From Hyperoodon ampullatus (Eukaryota; Chordata; Mammalia; Artiodactyla; Ziphiidae), in the NCBI GenBank assembly GCA_949752795.1, contig CATKHW010000549.1, positions 930,001 through 994,000 of the forward strand: a stretch of 64,000 bases of DNA, read 5' to 3'. Both the position numbers and the translations under genes were made by a program. The notes under the pieces were generated by a model. The model did not search any database and was not told the DNA's origin. It saw nothing but the letters and a program-made list of their open reading frames with translations. Positions 1 to 10,430 of this stretch are shown in pieces (position 1 is the stretch's first letter; every line of letters starts with the position of its first letter).

Positions 1-1740
1 GCATAAATATGGCAGCGAGAATCAGCTGAAACCCACTATTAAAAGGAATTTCAAAAATAAAACAAAAAAAACTGGGAAATTCTTTACAATTCCTTCAGGG
101 TCTCTGATGAAACCTGGAATGACCCTATCTACAATGACAGCTGGATGTGGCATAAGGCTGGACACTTGGGACTGAGAGGATTGGTGAGATTGGGTGAGCA
201 AATGCATACCCTTTAAAGCAATAATGCATGGCACACATTCCATGGGTCCCAACTCTCCAGGTTGAAGGGAATATTACTACAGCTATAACATGTACAGGAA
301 ACCTAGAGAACGGACACACTGTGAATACGAAAGGTTTCTAAAACTCAACGAATAGTCCCTCTCCTGGTGCTCCGGTTTGACTTTCCATCTGCTTTACTAT
401 CAACCTCCCAACTTGGAGAGACAGCCCCTTTAACCTCCTGGTTCGCACAGGTTGCCAATTTGGCAGAGGATGAAAGGGAAGAGGGAGAACCAATGAGAGA
501 GTAGCTGATAGGCATTTGGACGGGCACATATCAATGTAATTTCCCGGCAGGAAGAAGAATTAACCAAAGTCTCAGCCCCCCACCGGGAACCAGTATAGGT
601 CCTGAACCAAAATTTTGGACTTGCGGTCAGCTCACCAAAAACGAGTTGAAAAATGGAGCTCAGGGGCACAGCAATTCACAAACTGGCCGAGTAATAAAGG
701 ACAACTATCGTCCAAAAATCTGTTGAGGGAAGGCAACGAGGCAGACTTGAAAGCGAGGCAGAATAGCAGGAAACAGATTTCAAGAGGTACGTTGGAATCC
801 CCTTTAAAGCACAGGAAGAGAGGCACAACTTCGACAATGATGCACTTGGCCAAAAAGGGCGTATGCGTTTTCTCCTGAATATATTCAGGGGAAAACGCAT
901 ACGCCCTTTTTGCCAAAACAAGCAAGTGGGCAATGCAAATCTGCACTACAAAGAAGTATCACTTCCCACCGGTCAAAAGGGACATCCACAAAATGTGTAA
1001 AAACCAGAAAGGCAAGACAGGCCCTGGAGAACAGGGAGCCTTGTTATGCTGATGGGTGGGATGTAAATTGCCAACTGCCTCTCTGGAGGAGTGCATTGCG
1101 TTCCATAAAATAAGTAATCGACAGAGCTACAGAGCCAAGGGCACTTCTAGTCTAGGGAATATACCTTGGGAAAGCTGAAAATCAATAAGACAGAGACACC
1201 CCAAAATTTAGGGCTGCACTGCATACAAGGACCTCAACTTGGGTACACCTTAAATATCCTAGGAAATATAAAAATGGTTCAAAAAACTGTGGTACTTACG
1301 TACGATGGAATATCCCTCAGCCATGAAATCAATGCCATAAGACCAGTAGCAACAAAATGGGTGGATTCAGGTACGATGATTCTAAGTGAAATAAGTCACA
1401 CAGAAAAAGAAACTTATCATAAGATATCACTTATGAAGATCCTGTAAACATGGCTACACTTGAACTGAGTTAGGAAAGAGAACAGTGTCTCACATTTAGA
1501 AAACACTCTTATGCCTGCTTAAGGGGGAAAGAGAGGTGGGGTGATGCATAAAACCAGAGTTTGATATAAGCACAGGTACCGTTCCAAAAACCAACTATGG
1601 AATAGACAAGACCTACACCTTCCTCAGTGAAAGGGACTGAAAACCCCATATTTCCCGCAGAGGAACATATCTGACTAGTAAAAATCTTAAAACCTATGTA
1701 TTGATATGTCTCCGTAAGGGAATCAAATGTGTCTAGACTG
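1..1740 (+). repeat. Satellite monomer 1 (1,740 bp)
   Basis: The palindrome is at 845-918 and has four mismatches, all attributable to the right arm. The first ~880 bp match monomer 8 essentially base for base. The part after about 1,280 instead shares variants with monomer 9, for example AATGCCATAAG and AGCAACAAAATGG. The right arm TGCCAAA variant is shared with monomer 17. Confidence 0.92.
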
Positions 1741-1776
1741 GCATAAACATGGCAGCGAGAATCAGCTCAAACCCAC

Positions 1777-1786
1777 TATAAAAAGG
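1777..1786 (+). promoter_or_regulatory. TATA-box-like motif in the L1 tail (reference: monomer 2)
   Basis: TATAAAAAGG fits the TATA consensus TATAWAAR and recurs in most monomers about 37 bp after the monomer phase point. It arose where L1 normally has its terminal A-rich sequence. It is altered in monomers 1, 8, 16 (TATTAAAAGG) and 21 (GATAAAAAGG). Promoter activity is an inference only. No initiator or other core element is evident. Confidence 0.25.
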
Positions 1787-1811
1787 AATTTCAAAAACAA
1801 AACAAAAAAAC

Positions 1812-2582
1812 TGGGAAATACTTTACAATTCCTTCAGGGTCTCTGATGAGACCTGGAATGACCCTATCTACAACGACAGCTGGATGTGGCATAAGGCTGG
1901 ACACTTGGGACTGAGAAGATTGGTGAGATTGGGTGAGCAAATGCATACCCTTTAAAGCAATAATGCATGGCACCCATTCCATGGGTCCCAACTCTCCAGG
2001 TTGAAGGGAATATTACTACAGCTATAACAAGTACGGGAAACCTAGAGAACGGACACACTGTGAATACAAAAGGTTTCTAAATCTCAACGAATTGTCCCTC
2101 TCCTGGAGCTCCTGTTTGACTTTCCATCTGCTTTACTATCAACCTCCCAACTTGGAGAGACAGCCCCTTTAACCTCCTGGTTCACACAGGTTTCCAATTT
2201 GGCAGAGGATGAAAGGGAAGAGGGAGAACCAATGAGAGAGTAGCTGTTAGGAATTTGGACGGGCATATATCACTGTAATTTCCCGGCAGGAAGAAGAATT
2301 AACCAAAGTCTCAGCCACCCACCGGGAACCAGTATAGGTCCTGAACCAAAATTTGGACTTGCGGTCAGCTCACCAAAAACGAGTTGAAAAATGGAGCTCA
2401 GGGGCACAGCAATTCACAAACTGGCCGAGTAATAAAGGACAACTATCGTCCAAAAATCTGTTGAGGGAAGGCAACGAGGCGGACTTGAAAGCGAGGCAGA
2501 ATAGCAGGAAACAGAATTCAAGAGGTACGTTGGAATCACCTTTAAAGCACAGGAAGAGGGGCACAACTTCGACAATGTTGCA
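1812..2582. repeat. Unassigned 770-bp half of the monomer (reference: monomer 2)
   Basis: This segment lies between the A-rich L1 tail and the palindrome and recurs in every monomer. I see no similarity to L1 or to any SINE or LTR I know. It contains several conserved CpGs (AACGAGGCGGACTTGAAAGCG). Short open frames on both strands recur in most copies but are broken in others and lack consistent ATG starts, so I do not call them genes. A retroelement or unique founder sequence is possible. Confidence 0.6.
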
Positions 2583-2656
2583 CTTGGCCAAAAAGGGCGT
2601 ATGCGTTTTCTCCTGAATATATTCAGGAGAAAACGCATACGCCCTTTTTGGCCAAG
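2583..2656. repeat. 74-bp perfect palindrome (reference: monomer 2)
   Basis: Two 37-bp arms are exact inverse complements with no spacer and the centre is GAATATATTC. The outer ends are CTTGGCC and GGCCAAG. The same structure sits about 843 bp into every monomer. It is perfect in monomers 2, 4, 5, 12, 21, 23, 28 and 34 and has one to about five mismatches elsewhere. DNA of this kind can extrude as a cruciform, and its transcript would fold into a long hairpin. Whether either happens is not shown by the sequence. Confidence 0.97.
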
Positions 2657-2668
2657 CAAGCAAGCGGG

Positions 2669-3549
2669 CAATGCAAATCTGCACTACAAAGAAGTATCAC
2701 TTCCCACCGGTCAAAAGGGACATCCACAAAATGTATAAAAACCAGAAAGGCAAGACTGACCCTGGAGAACAGGGAGCCTTGTTATGCTGATGGGCGGGAT
2801 GTAAATTGCCAACTGCCTCTCTGGAGGAGTGCATTGTGTTCCCTAAATCAAGTAAACAACAGAGCTACAGAGCCAAGGGCACTTCCAGTCTAGGGAATAA
2901 ACCTTGGGAAAACTGAAAATCAATAAGACAGAGCCACCCCAAAATTTAGGGCTGCCCTGCTTACAAGGACCTCAACTTGGGTACACCTTAAATATCCCAG
3001 GAAATATAAAAATGGTTCAAAAAATTGTCGTACTTACGTATGATGTAATATCCCTCAGCCATGAAATCAATGTCATAAGACCAGTAGCAGCAAAATGGGT
3101 GGATTCAGGTACGATGATTCTAAGTGAAATGAGTCACACAGAAAAAGAAACTTATCATAAGATATCACTTATGAAGATCCTGTAAACATGGCTACACTTG
3201 AACTGAGTTAGGAAAGAGAAGAGTGTCTCACATTTAGAAAACACTCTTATGCCTGCTTAAGGGGGAAGGAGATGTGGGGTGATGCATAAAACCAGAGTTT
3301 GATATAAGCACAGGTACCGTTCCAAAAACCAACTATGGAATAGACAAGACCTACACCTTCCTCAGTGAAAGGGACTCAAAACCCCATATTTCCTGCAGAG
3401 GAATATATCTGACTAGTAAGAATCTTAAAACCTATGTATTGATATGTCTCCGTAAGGGAATCAAGTGTGTCTAGACTGGCATAAACATGGCAGCGAGAAT
3501 CAGCTCAAACCCACTATAAAAAGGAATTGCAAAAACAAAACAAGAAAAC
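2669..3549 (+). mobile_element. L1 3' end embedded in the satellite (reference copy, monomers 2/3)
   Basis: The segment reads like the last ~880 bp of a mammalian L1. It opens with ATGCAAATC and TATCACTTCCCACCGGTCA, which correspond to the L1 stretch ending in TATCACCTCACACCGGTCA. ATGTAAATTGCC, GATGTAATATCCCTCAGCCATGA and TAAGTGAAATGAGTCACACAG follow in L1 order. The 3' UTR contains the G-rich purine tract (3,261-3,279) and ends in an A-rich tail at about 3,524-3,547. The 5' truncation lies ~12 bp after the palindrome. The alignment was made from memory of cetartiodactyl L1. Confidence 0.85.
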
Positions 3550-5216
3550 TGGGAAATTCTTTACAATTTCTTCAGGGTCTCTGATGAAACATGGAATGAC
3601 CCTATCTACAACGACAGCTGGATATGGCATAAGGCTGGACACTTGGGACTGAGATGATTGGTGAGATTGGGTGAGCAAATGCAGACCCTTTAAAGCAATA
3701 ATGCATGGCACCCATTCCATGGGTCCCAACTCTCCAGGTTGACGGGAATATTACTACAGTTATAACATGTACGGGAAACCTAGAGAACGGACAGACTGTG
3801 AATACGAAATGTTTCTAAAACTCAACGAATAGTCCCTCTCCTGGTGCTCCGGTTTGACTTTCCATCTGCTTTACTATCAATCTCCCAAGTTGGAGAGACA
3901 GCCCCTTTAACCTCCTGGTTCGCACACGTTTCCAATTTGGCAGAGGATGAAAGGGAAGAGGGAGAACCAATGAGAGAATAGCTGTTAGGCATTTGGACAG
4001 GCACATATCACTCTAACTTCCCGGCAGGAAGAAGAAGTAACCAAAGTCTCAGCCCCCCACCGGGAACCAGCATAGTTCCTGAACCAAAATTTTGGACTTG
4101 CGGTCAGCTCACAAAAACGAGTTGAAAAATGGAGCTCAGGGGCACAGCAATTCACAAACTGGCCGAGTAATAAAGGACAACTATCGTCCAAAAATCTGTT
4201 GAGGGAAGGCAACGAGGCGGACCTGAATGCGAGGCCGAATAGCAGGAAACAGATTTCAAGAGGTACGTTGGAATCACCTTTAAAGCACAGGAAGAGGGGC
4301 ACAACTTCGACAATGATGCACTTGGCCAAAAAGGGCGTATGTGTTTTCCCCTGAATATATTCAGGAGAAAACGCATACGCCCTTATGGGCCAAGCAAGCA
4401 AGCGGGCAATGCAAATCTGCACTACAAAGAAGTATCACTTCCCACCAGTCAAAAGGGACTTCCACAAAATATGTAAAAACCAGAAAGGCAAGACAGGCCA
4501 TGGAGAACAGGGAGCCTTGTTATGCTGTTGGGCGGGATGTAAATTGCCAACTGCCTCTCTGGAGGAGTGCATTGTGTTCCCTAAATCAAGTAAACAACAG
4601 AGCAGCAGAGCCAAGGGCACTTCCAGTCTAGGGAATATACCTTGGGAAAACTGAAAATCAATAAGACAGAGCCACCCCCAAATTTAGGGCTGCCCTGCTT
4701 ACAAGGACCTCAACTTGGGTACACCTTAAATATCCCAGGAAATATAAAAATGGTTCAAAAAATTGTGGTACTTACGTACGATGGAATATCCCTCAGCCAT
4801 GAAATCAATGTCATAAGACCAGTAGCAGCAAAATGGGTGGATTCAGGTACGATGATTCTAAGTGAAATAAGTCACACAGAAAAAGAAACTTATCATAAGA
4901 TATCACTTATGAAGATCCTGTAAGCATGGCTACACTTGAACTGAGTTAGGAAAGAGAACAGTGTCTCACATTTAGAAAACACTCTTATGCCTGCTTAAGG
5001 GGGATGGAGATGTGGGGAGATGCATAAAACCAGAGTTTGATATAAGCACAGGTACCGTTCCAAAAACCAACTATGGAATAGACAAGACCTACACCTTCCT
5101 CAGTGAAAGGGACTCAAAACCCCATATTTCCCGCAGAGGAATATATCTGACTAGTAAGAATCTTAAAAACTATGTATTGATATGTCTCCGTAAGGTAATC
5201 AAGTGTGTCTAGACTG
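3479..5216 (+). repeat. Satellite monomer 3 (1,738 bp)
   Basis: The palindrome at 4,321-4,394 has four mismatches, two in each arm. Its left-arm variant GTGTTTTCCCC is shared with monomer 24. The usual TGA within the decayed ORF2 frame near 4,530 is CTGTTGG here, leaving that frame open, as in monomers 5 and 12. Confidence 0.92.
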
Positions 5217-6001
5217 GCATAAACATGGCAGCGAGAATCAGCTCAAACCCACTATAAAAAGGAATTTCAAAAACAAAACAAAAAAACTGGGAAATTCTTT
5301 ACAATTCCTTCAGGGTCTCTGATGAAACCTGGAATGACCCTATCTACAATGACAGCTGAATGTGGCATAAGGTGGGACACTTGGGACTGAGACGATTGGT
5401 GAGATTGGGTGAGCAAATGCAGACCCTTTAAAGCACAAATGCCTGGCACCCATTCCATGTGTCCCAACTCTCCAGGTTGAAAGGAATATTACTACAGCTA
5501 TAACATGTACGGGAAACCAAGAAAACGGACACACTGTGAATATGAAAGGTTTCTAAATCTCAACGAATAGTCCCTCTCCTGGTGCTCTGGTTAGACTTTC
5601 CATCTGCTTTACTATCAACCTCCCAACTTGGAGAGACAGCCCCTTTAACCTCCTGGTTCGCACAGGTTGCCAATTTGGCAGAGGATGAAAGGGAAGAGGG
5701 AGAACCAATGAGAGGGTAGCTGTTAGGCATTTGGATGGGCACATATCACTCTAACTTCCCGGCAGGAAGAAGAATTAACCAAAGTCTCAGCCCCCCTCCG
5801 GGAACCAGCATAGGTCCTGAAACAAAATGTTGGACTTGCGGTCAGCTCACCAAAAACGAGTTGAAAAATGGAGCTCAGGGGCACAGCAATTCACAAACTG
5901 GCCGAGTAATAAAGGACAACTATCGTCCAAAAATCTGTTGAGGGAAGGCAACGAGGCGGACTTGAAAGCGAGGCAGAATAGCAGGAAACAGATTTCAAGA
6001 G

Positions 6002-6018
6002 GTACGTTGGAATCGCCT
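6002..6018 (+). other. CENP-B-box-like degenerate motif (reference: monomer 4)
   Basis: GTACGTTGGAATCGCCT matches the human CENP-B box CTTCGTTGGAAACGGGA at 11 of 17 positions and the nine essential bases at six of nine. The central CGTTGGAA is intact but the CGGG end is CGCC. It is present in most monomers. The essential mismatches make CENP-B binding unlikely as it stands. Confidence 0.25.
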
Positions 6019-6736
6019 TTAGAGCACAGGAAGAGGGGCCCAACTTCGACAATGATGCACTTGGCCAAAAAGGGCGTATGCGTTTTCTCCTGAATATATT
6101 CAGGAGAAAACGCATACGCCCTTTTTGGCCAAGCAAGCAAGCGGGCAATGCAAATCTGCACTACAAAGAAGTATCACTTCCCACCGGTCAAAAGGGACAT
6201 CCACAAAATGTGTAAAAACCAGAAAGGCAAGACAGGCCCTGGAGAACAGGGAGCCTTGTTATGCTGATGGGTGGGATGTAAATTGCCAACTGCCTCTCTG
6301 GAGGAGTACATTGTGTACCCTAAAACAAATAAAGAACTAAGCTACAGAGCCAAGGGCACTTCCAGTCTAGGGAATATACCTTGGGAAAACTGAAAATCAA
6401 TAAGACAGAGCCACCCCAAAATTTAGGGTTGCACTGCTTACAAGGACCTCAACTTGGGTACACCTTAAATATCCCTGGAAATATAAAAATGGTTCAAAAA
6501 TTGTGGTACTTATGTACGATGGAATATCCCTCAGCCACGAAATCAATGTCATAAGACCAGTAGCAGCAAAATGGGTGGATTCAGGTACGATGATTCTAAG
6601 TGAAATAAGTCACAGAGAAAAAGAAACTTATCATAAGATATCACTTATGAAGATCCTGTAAACATGGCTACACTTGAAATGAGTTAGGAAAGAGAACAGT
6701 GTCTCACATTTAGAAAACACTCTTATGCCTGCTTAA

Positions 6737-6755
6737 GGGGGAAGGAGAGGTGGGG
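6737..6755 (+). other. G-rich purine tract of the L1 3' UTR (reference: monomer 4)
   Basis: GGGGGAAGGAGAGGTGGGG has four or more runs of at least two G. It occupies the position of the polypurine tract known from mammalian L1 3' UTRs. It recurs in nearly every monomer and could form a two-tetrad quadruplex. Confidence 0.55.
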
Positions 6756-6954
6756 TGATGCATAAAACCAGAGTTTGATATAAGCACAGGTACCGTTCCA
6801 AAAACCAACTATGGAATAGACAAGACCTACACCTTCCTCAGTGAAAGGGACTCAAAACCCCATATTTCCCGCAGAGGAATATATCTGACTAGTAAGAATC
6901 TTAAAACCTATGTATTGATATGTCTCCGTAAGGGAATCAAGTGTTTCTAGACTG

Positions 6955-8692
6955 GCATAAACATGGCAGCGAGAATCAGCTCAAACCCACTATAAAAAGG
7001 AATTTCAAAAACAAAACAAAAAAACTGGGATATTCTTTACAATTCCTTCAGGGTCTCTGATGAAACCTGGAATGATCCTATCTACAAGGACAGCTGGATG
7101 TGGCATAAGGCTGGACACTTGGGACTGAGAGGATTGGTGAGATTGGGTGAGCAAATGCAGACCCTTTAAAGCACAAATGCCTGGCACCCATTCTATTGGT
7201 CCCAACTCTCCAGGTTGAAGGGAATATTACTAAAGCTATAACATGTGCGGGAAACCTAGAGAACGGACACACTGTGAATACGAAAGGTTTCTAAAACTCA
7301 AAGAATAGTCCCTCTCCTGGTGCTCCGGTTTGACTTTCCATCTGCTTTACTATCAACCTCCCAACTTGGAGAGACAGCCCCTTTAACCTCCTGGTTCACA
7401 CAGGTTGCCAATTTGGCAGAGGATGAAAGGGAAGAGGGAGAACCAATGAGAGAGTAGCTGTTAGGCATTTGGACGGGCACATCTCACTCTATCTTCCCCG
7501 CAGGAAGAAGAATTAACGAAAGTCTCAGCCACCCACCGGGAACCAGTATAGGTCCTGAACCAAAATTTTGGACTCCCGGTCAGCTCACAAAAACGAGTTG
7601 AAAAATGGAGCTCAGGGGCACAGCAATTCACAAACTGGCCGAGTAATAAAGGACAACTATCGTCCAAAAATCTGTTGAGGGAAGGCAACGAGGCGGACTT
7701 GAAAGCGAGGCAGAATAGCAGGAAACAGATTTCAAGAGGTATGTTGGAATCGCCTTTAAAGCACAGGAAGAGGGGCACAACTTCGACAATGATGCACTTG
7801 GCCAAAAAGGGCGTATGCGTTTTCTCCTGAATATATTCAGGAGAAAACGCATACGCCCTTTTTGGCCAAGCAAGCAAGCGGGCAATGCAAATCTGCACTA
7901 CAAAGAAGTATCACTTCCCACCGGTCAAAAGGGACATCCACAAAATGTGTAAAAACCAGAAATTGAAGACAGGCCCCGGAGAACAGGGAGCCTTGTTATG
8001 CTGTTGGGCGGGATGTAAATTGCCAACTGCCTCTCTGGAGGAGTGCATTGTGTTCCCTAAAACAAGTAAAGAACAGAGCTACAGAGCCAAGGGCACTTCC
8101 AGTCTAGGGAATATACCCTGGGAAAACTGAAAATCAATAAGACAGAGACACCCCAAAATTTAGGGCTGCACTGCTTACAAGGACCTCAACTTGGGTACAC
8201 CTTAAATATCCCAGGAAATATAAAAATGGTTCAAAAAATTGTGGTACTTACGTACGATGGAATATCCCTCAGCCATGAAATCAATGTCATAAGACCAGTA
8301 GCAGCAAAATGGGTGGATTCAGGTACGATGATTCTAAGTGAAATAAGTCACACAGAAAAAGAAACTTATCATAAGATATCACTTATGAATATCCTGTAAA
8401 CATGGCTACACTTGAACTGAGTTAGGAAAGAGAACAGTGTCTCACATTTAGAAAGCACTCTTATGCCTGCTTAAGGGGGAAGGAGAGGTGGGGTGGTACA
8501 TAAAACCAGAGTTTGATATAAGCACAGGTACCATTCCAAAATCCAACTATGGAATAGACAAGACCTACTCCTTCCTCACTGAAAGGGACTCAAAACCCCA
8601 TATTTCCCGCAGAGGAATATATCTGACTAGTAAGAATCTTAAAACCTATGTATTGATATGTCTCCGTAAGGGAATCAAGTGTGTCTAGACTG
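6955..8692 (+). repeat. Satellite monomer 5 (1,738 bp)
   Basis: The palindrome at 7,797-7,870 is perfect. Bases 7,885-8,130 match 20,059-20,304 of monomer 12, including the rare AGAAATTGAAGAC. The segment at about 7,290-7,745 shares rare variants with monomer 21 (AACTCAAAGAATAG, TCTATCTTCCCC, GGACTCCCGGTCA). Confidence 0.92.
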
Positions 8693-10430
8693 GCATAAAC
8701 ATGGCAGCGAGAATCAGCTCAAACCCACTATAAAAAGGAATTTCAAAAACAAAACAAAAAAACTGGGAAATTCTTTACAATTCCTTCAGGGTCTCTGATG
8801 AAACCTGGAATGACCCTATCTACAACGACAGCTGGATGTGGCATAAGGCTGGACACTTGGGACTGAGAGGATTGGTGAGATTGGGTGAACAAATGCAGAA
8901 CCGTTAAAGCAATAATGCATGGCACCCATTCCATGGGTCCCAAATCTCCGGGTTGAAGGGAATATTACTACAGTTATAACATGTACGGGAAACCTAGAAA
9001 ACGGACACACTGTGAATACGAAAGGTTTCTAAAACTCAACGAATAGTCCCTCTCCTGGTGCTCCGGTTTGACTTCCATCTGCTTTACTATCAACCTCCCA
9101 ACTTGAAGAGACAGCCCCTTTAACCTCCTGGTTCGCACAGGTTGCCAATTTGGCAGAGGATGAAAGGGAAGAGGGAGAACCAATGAGAGAGTAGCTGTTA
9201 GGCATTTGGACGGGCACATATCACTGTAATTTCCCGGCAGGAAGAAGAATTAACCAAAGTCTCAGCCCCCCACCGGGAACCAGTATAGGTCCTGAACCAA
9301 AATTTTGGACTTGCGGTCAGCTCATCTAAAACGAGTTGAAAAATGGAGCTCAGGGGCACAGCAATTCACAAACTGGCTGAGTAATAAAGGACAACTATCG
9401 TCCCAAAATCTGTTGAGGGAAGGCAACGAGGCGGACTTGAAAGCGAGGCAGAATAGCAGGAAACAGATTTCAAGAGGTACGTTGGAATCGCCTTTAAAGC
9501 ACAGGAAGAGGGGCACAACTTCGACAATGATGCACTTGGCCAAAAAGGGCGTATGCGTTTTCTCCTGAATATATTCAGGAGAAAACTCATACGCCTTTTT
9601 TGGCCAAGCAAGCAAGCGGGCAATGCAAATTTGCACTACAATGATGTATCACTTCCCACCGGTTAAAAGGGACATCCACAAAATGTGTAAAAACCAGAAA
9701 GGCAAGACGGGCCCTGGAGAACAGGGAGCCTTGTTATGCTGATGGGCGGGATGTAAATTGCCAACTGCCTCTCTGGAGGAGTGCATTGTGTTCCCTAAAA
9801 CAAGTAAACAACAGAGCTACAGAGCCAAGGGCACTTCCAGTCTAGGGAATATACCTTGGGAAAACTGAAAATCAAAAAGACACAGCCATCCCAATATTTA
9901 GGGCTGCACTGCTTACAAGGACCTCTACTTGGGTACACCTTAAATATCCCAGGAAATATAAAAATGGTTCAAAAAATTGTGGTACTTACGTATGATGGTA
10001 TATCCCTCAGCCATGAAATCAATGTCATAAGACCAGTAGCAGCAAAATGGGTGGATTCAGGTACGATGATTCTAAGTGAAATAAGTCACACAGAAAAAGA
10101 AACTTATCATAAGATATCACTTATGAAGATCCTGTAAACATGGCTACACTTGAACTGAGTTAGGAAAGAGAACAGTGTCTCACATTTAGAAAACACTCTT
10201 ATACCTGCTTAAGGGGGAAGGAGAGGTGGGGTGATGCATAAAACCAGAGTTTGATATAAGCACAGGTACCATTCCAAAAACCAACTATGGAATAGACAAG
10301 ACCTACACCTTCCTCAGTGAAAGGGACTCAAAACCCCATATTTCCCGCAGAGGAATATATCTGACTAGTAAGAATCTTAAAACCTATGTATTGATATGTC
10401 TCCGTAAGGGAATCAAGTGTGTCTAGACTG
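8693..10430 (+). repeat. Satellite monomer 6 (1,738 bp)
   Basis: The palindrome at 9,535-9,608 has two right-arm mismatches. One T is missing near 9,070 (GTTTGACTTCCATC). Variants CAAATTTGCACTACAA and ATCAAAAAGACACAG are shared with monomer 15. GGTGAACAAATGCAGAAC is shared with monomers 7, 9 and 15. Confidence 0.92.

Larger units (their letters stand above)
1741..3478 (+). repeat. Satellite monomer 2 (1,738 bp), reference unit
   Basis: The palindrome at 2,583-2,656 is perfect. The early part shares ATAACAAGTACGGG and GAATTGTCCC with monomer 10. An EcoRI-type GAATTC (2,514-2,519) and CAATGTTGCAC near 2,574 are shared with monomer 18. It carries GAAATGAGTCACAC, like monomers 10 and 11, where most units have AATAAGTCACAC. 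Confidence 0.92.
5217..6954 (+). repeat. Satellite monomer 4 (1,738 bp)
   Basis: The palindrome at 6,060-6,133 is perfect. The first half shares CCATGTGTCCCAAC and the CACAAATGCCTGG variant with monomer 11. One A is missing near 6,500 (TTCAAAAATTGTGG), which shifts the L1 ORF2 remnant. The same deletion is in monomer 22. Confidence 0.92.

Noticed and set aside
2370..2684. A 104-codon minus-strand frame spanning the palindrome in most monomers
   Set aside because: It has no recognisable domain, overlaps frames on the other strand and is interrupted or altered in several monomers. The palindrome itself generates similar peptides on both strands.
2893..2905. AATAAA polyadenylation hexamer in GGGAATAAACC (monomers 2, 8, 14, 16)
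   Set aside because: It is a one-base variant of GAATATACC, with no downstream GT-rich element evident and no conservation across monomers.
3126..3136. AP-1-type TGAGTCA in monomers 2, 10 and 11
   Set aside because: It is a single-base variant of the L1-derived TAAGTCA and is absent from the other units, so there is no sign of selection.
2904..3185. A 93-codon plus-strand frame present in most monomers
   Set aside because: It begins with TTG and is broken by deletions or stops in several units (for example 4, 12, 19, 22, 34). Its end is a frame-shifted piece of L1 ORF2. It recurs because the array recurs, not because of coding selection.
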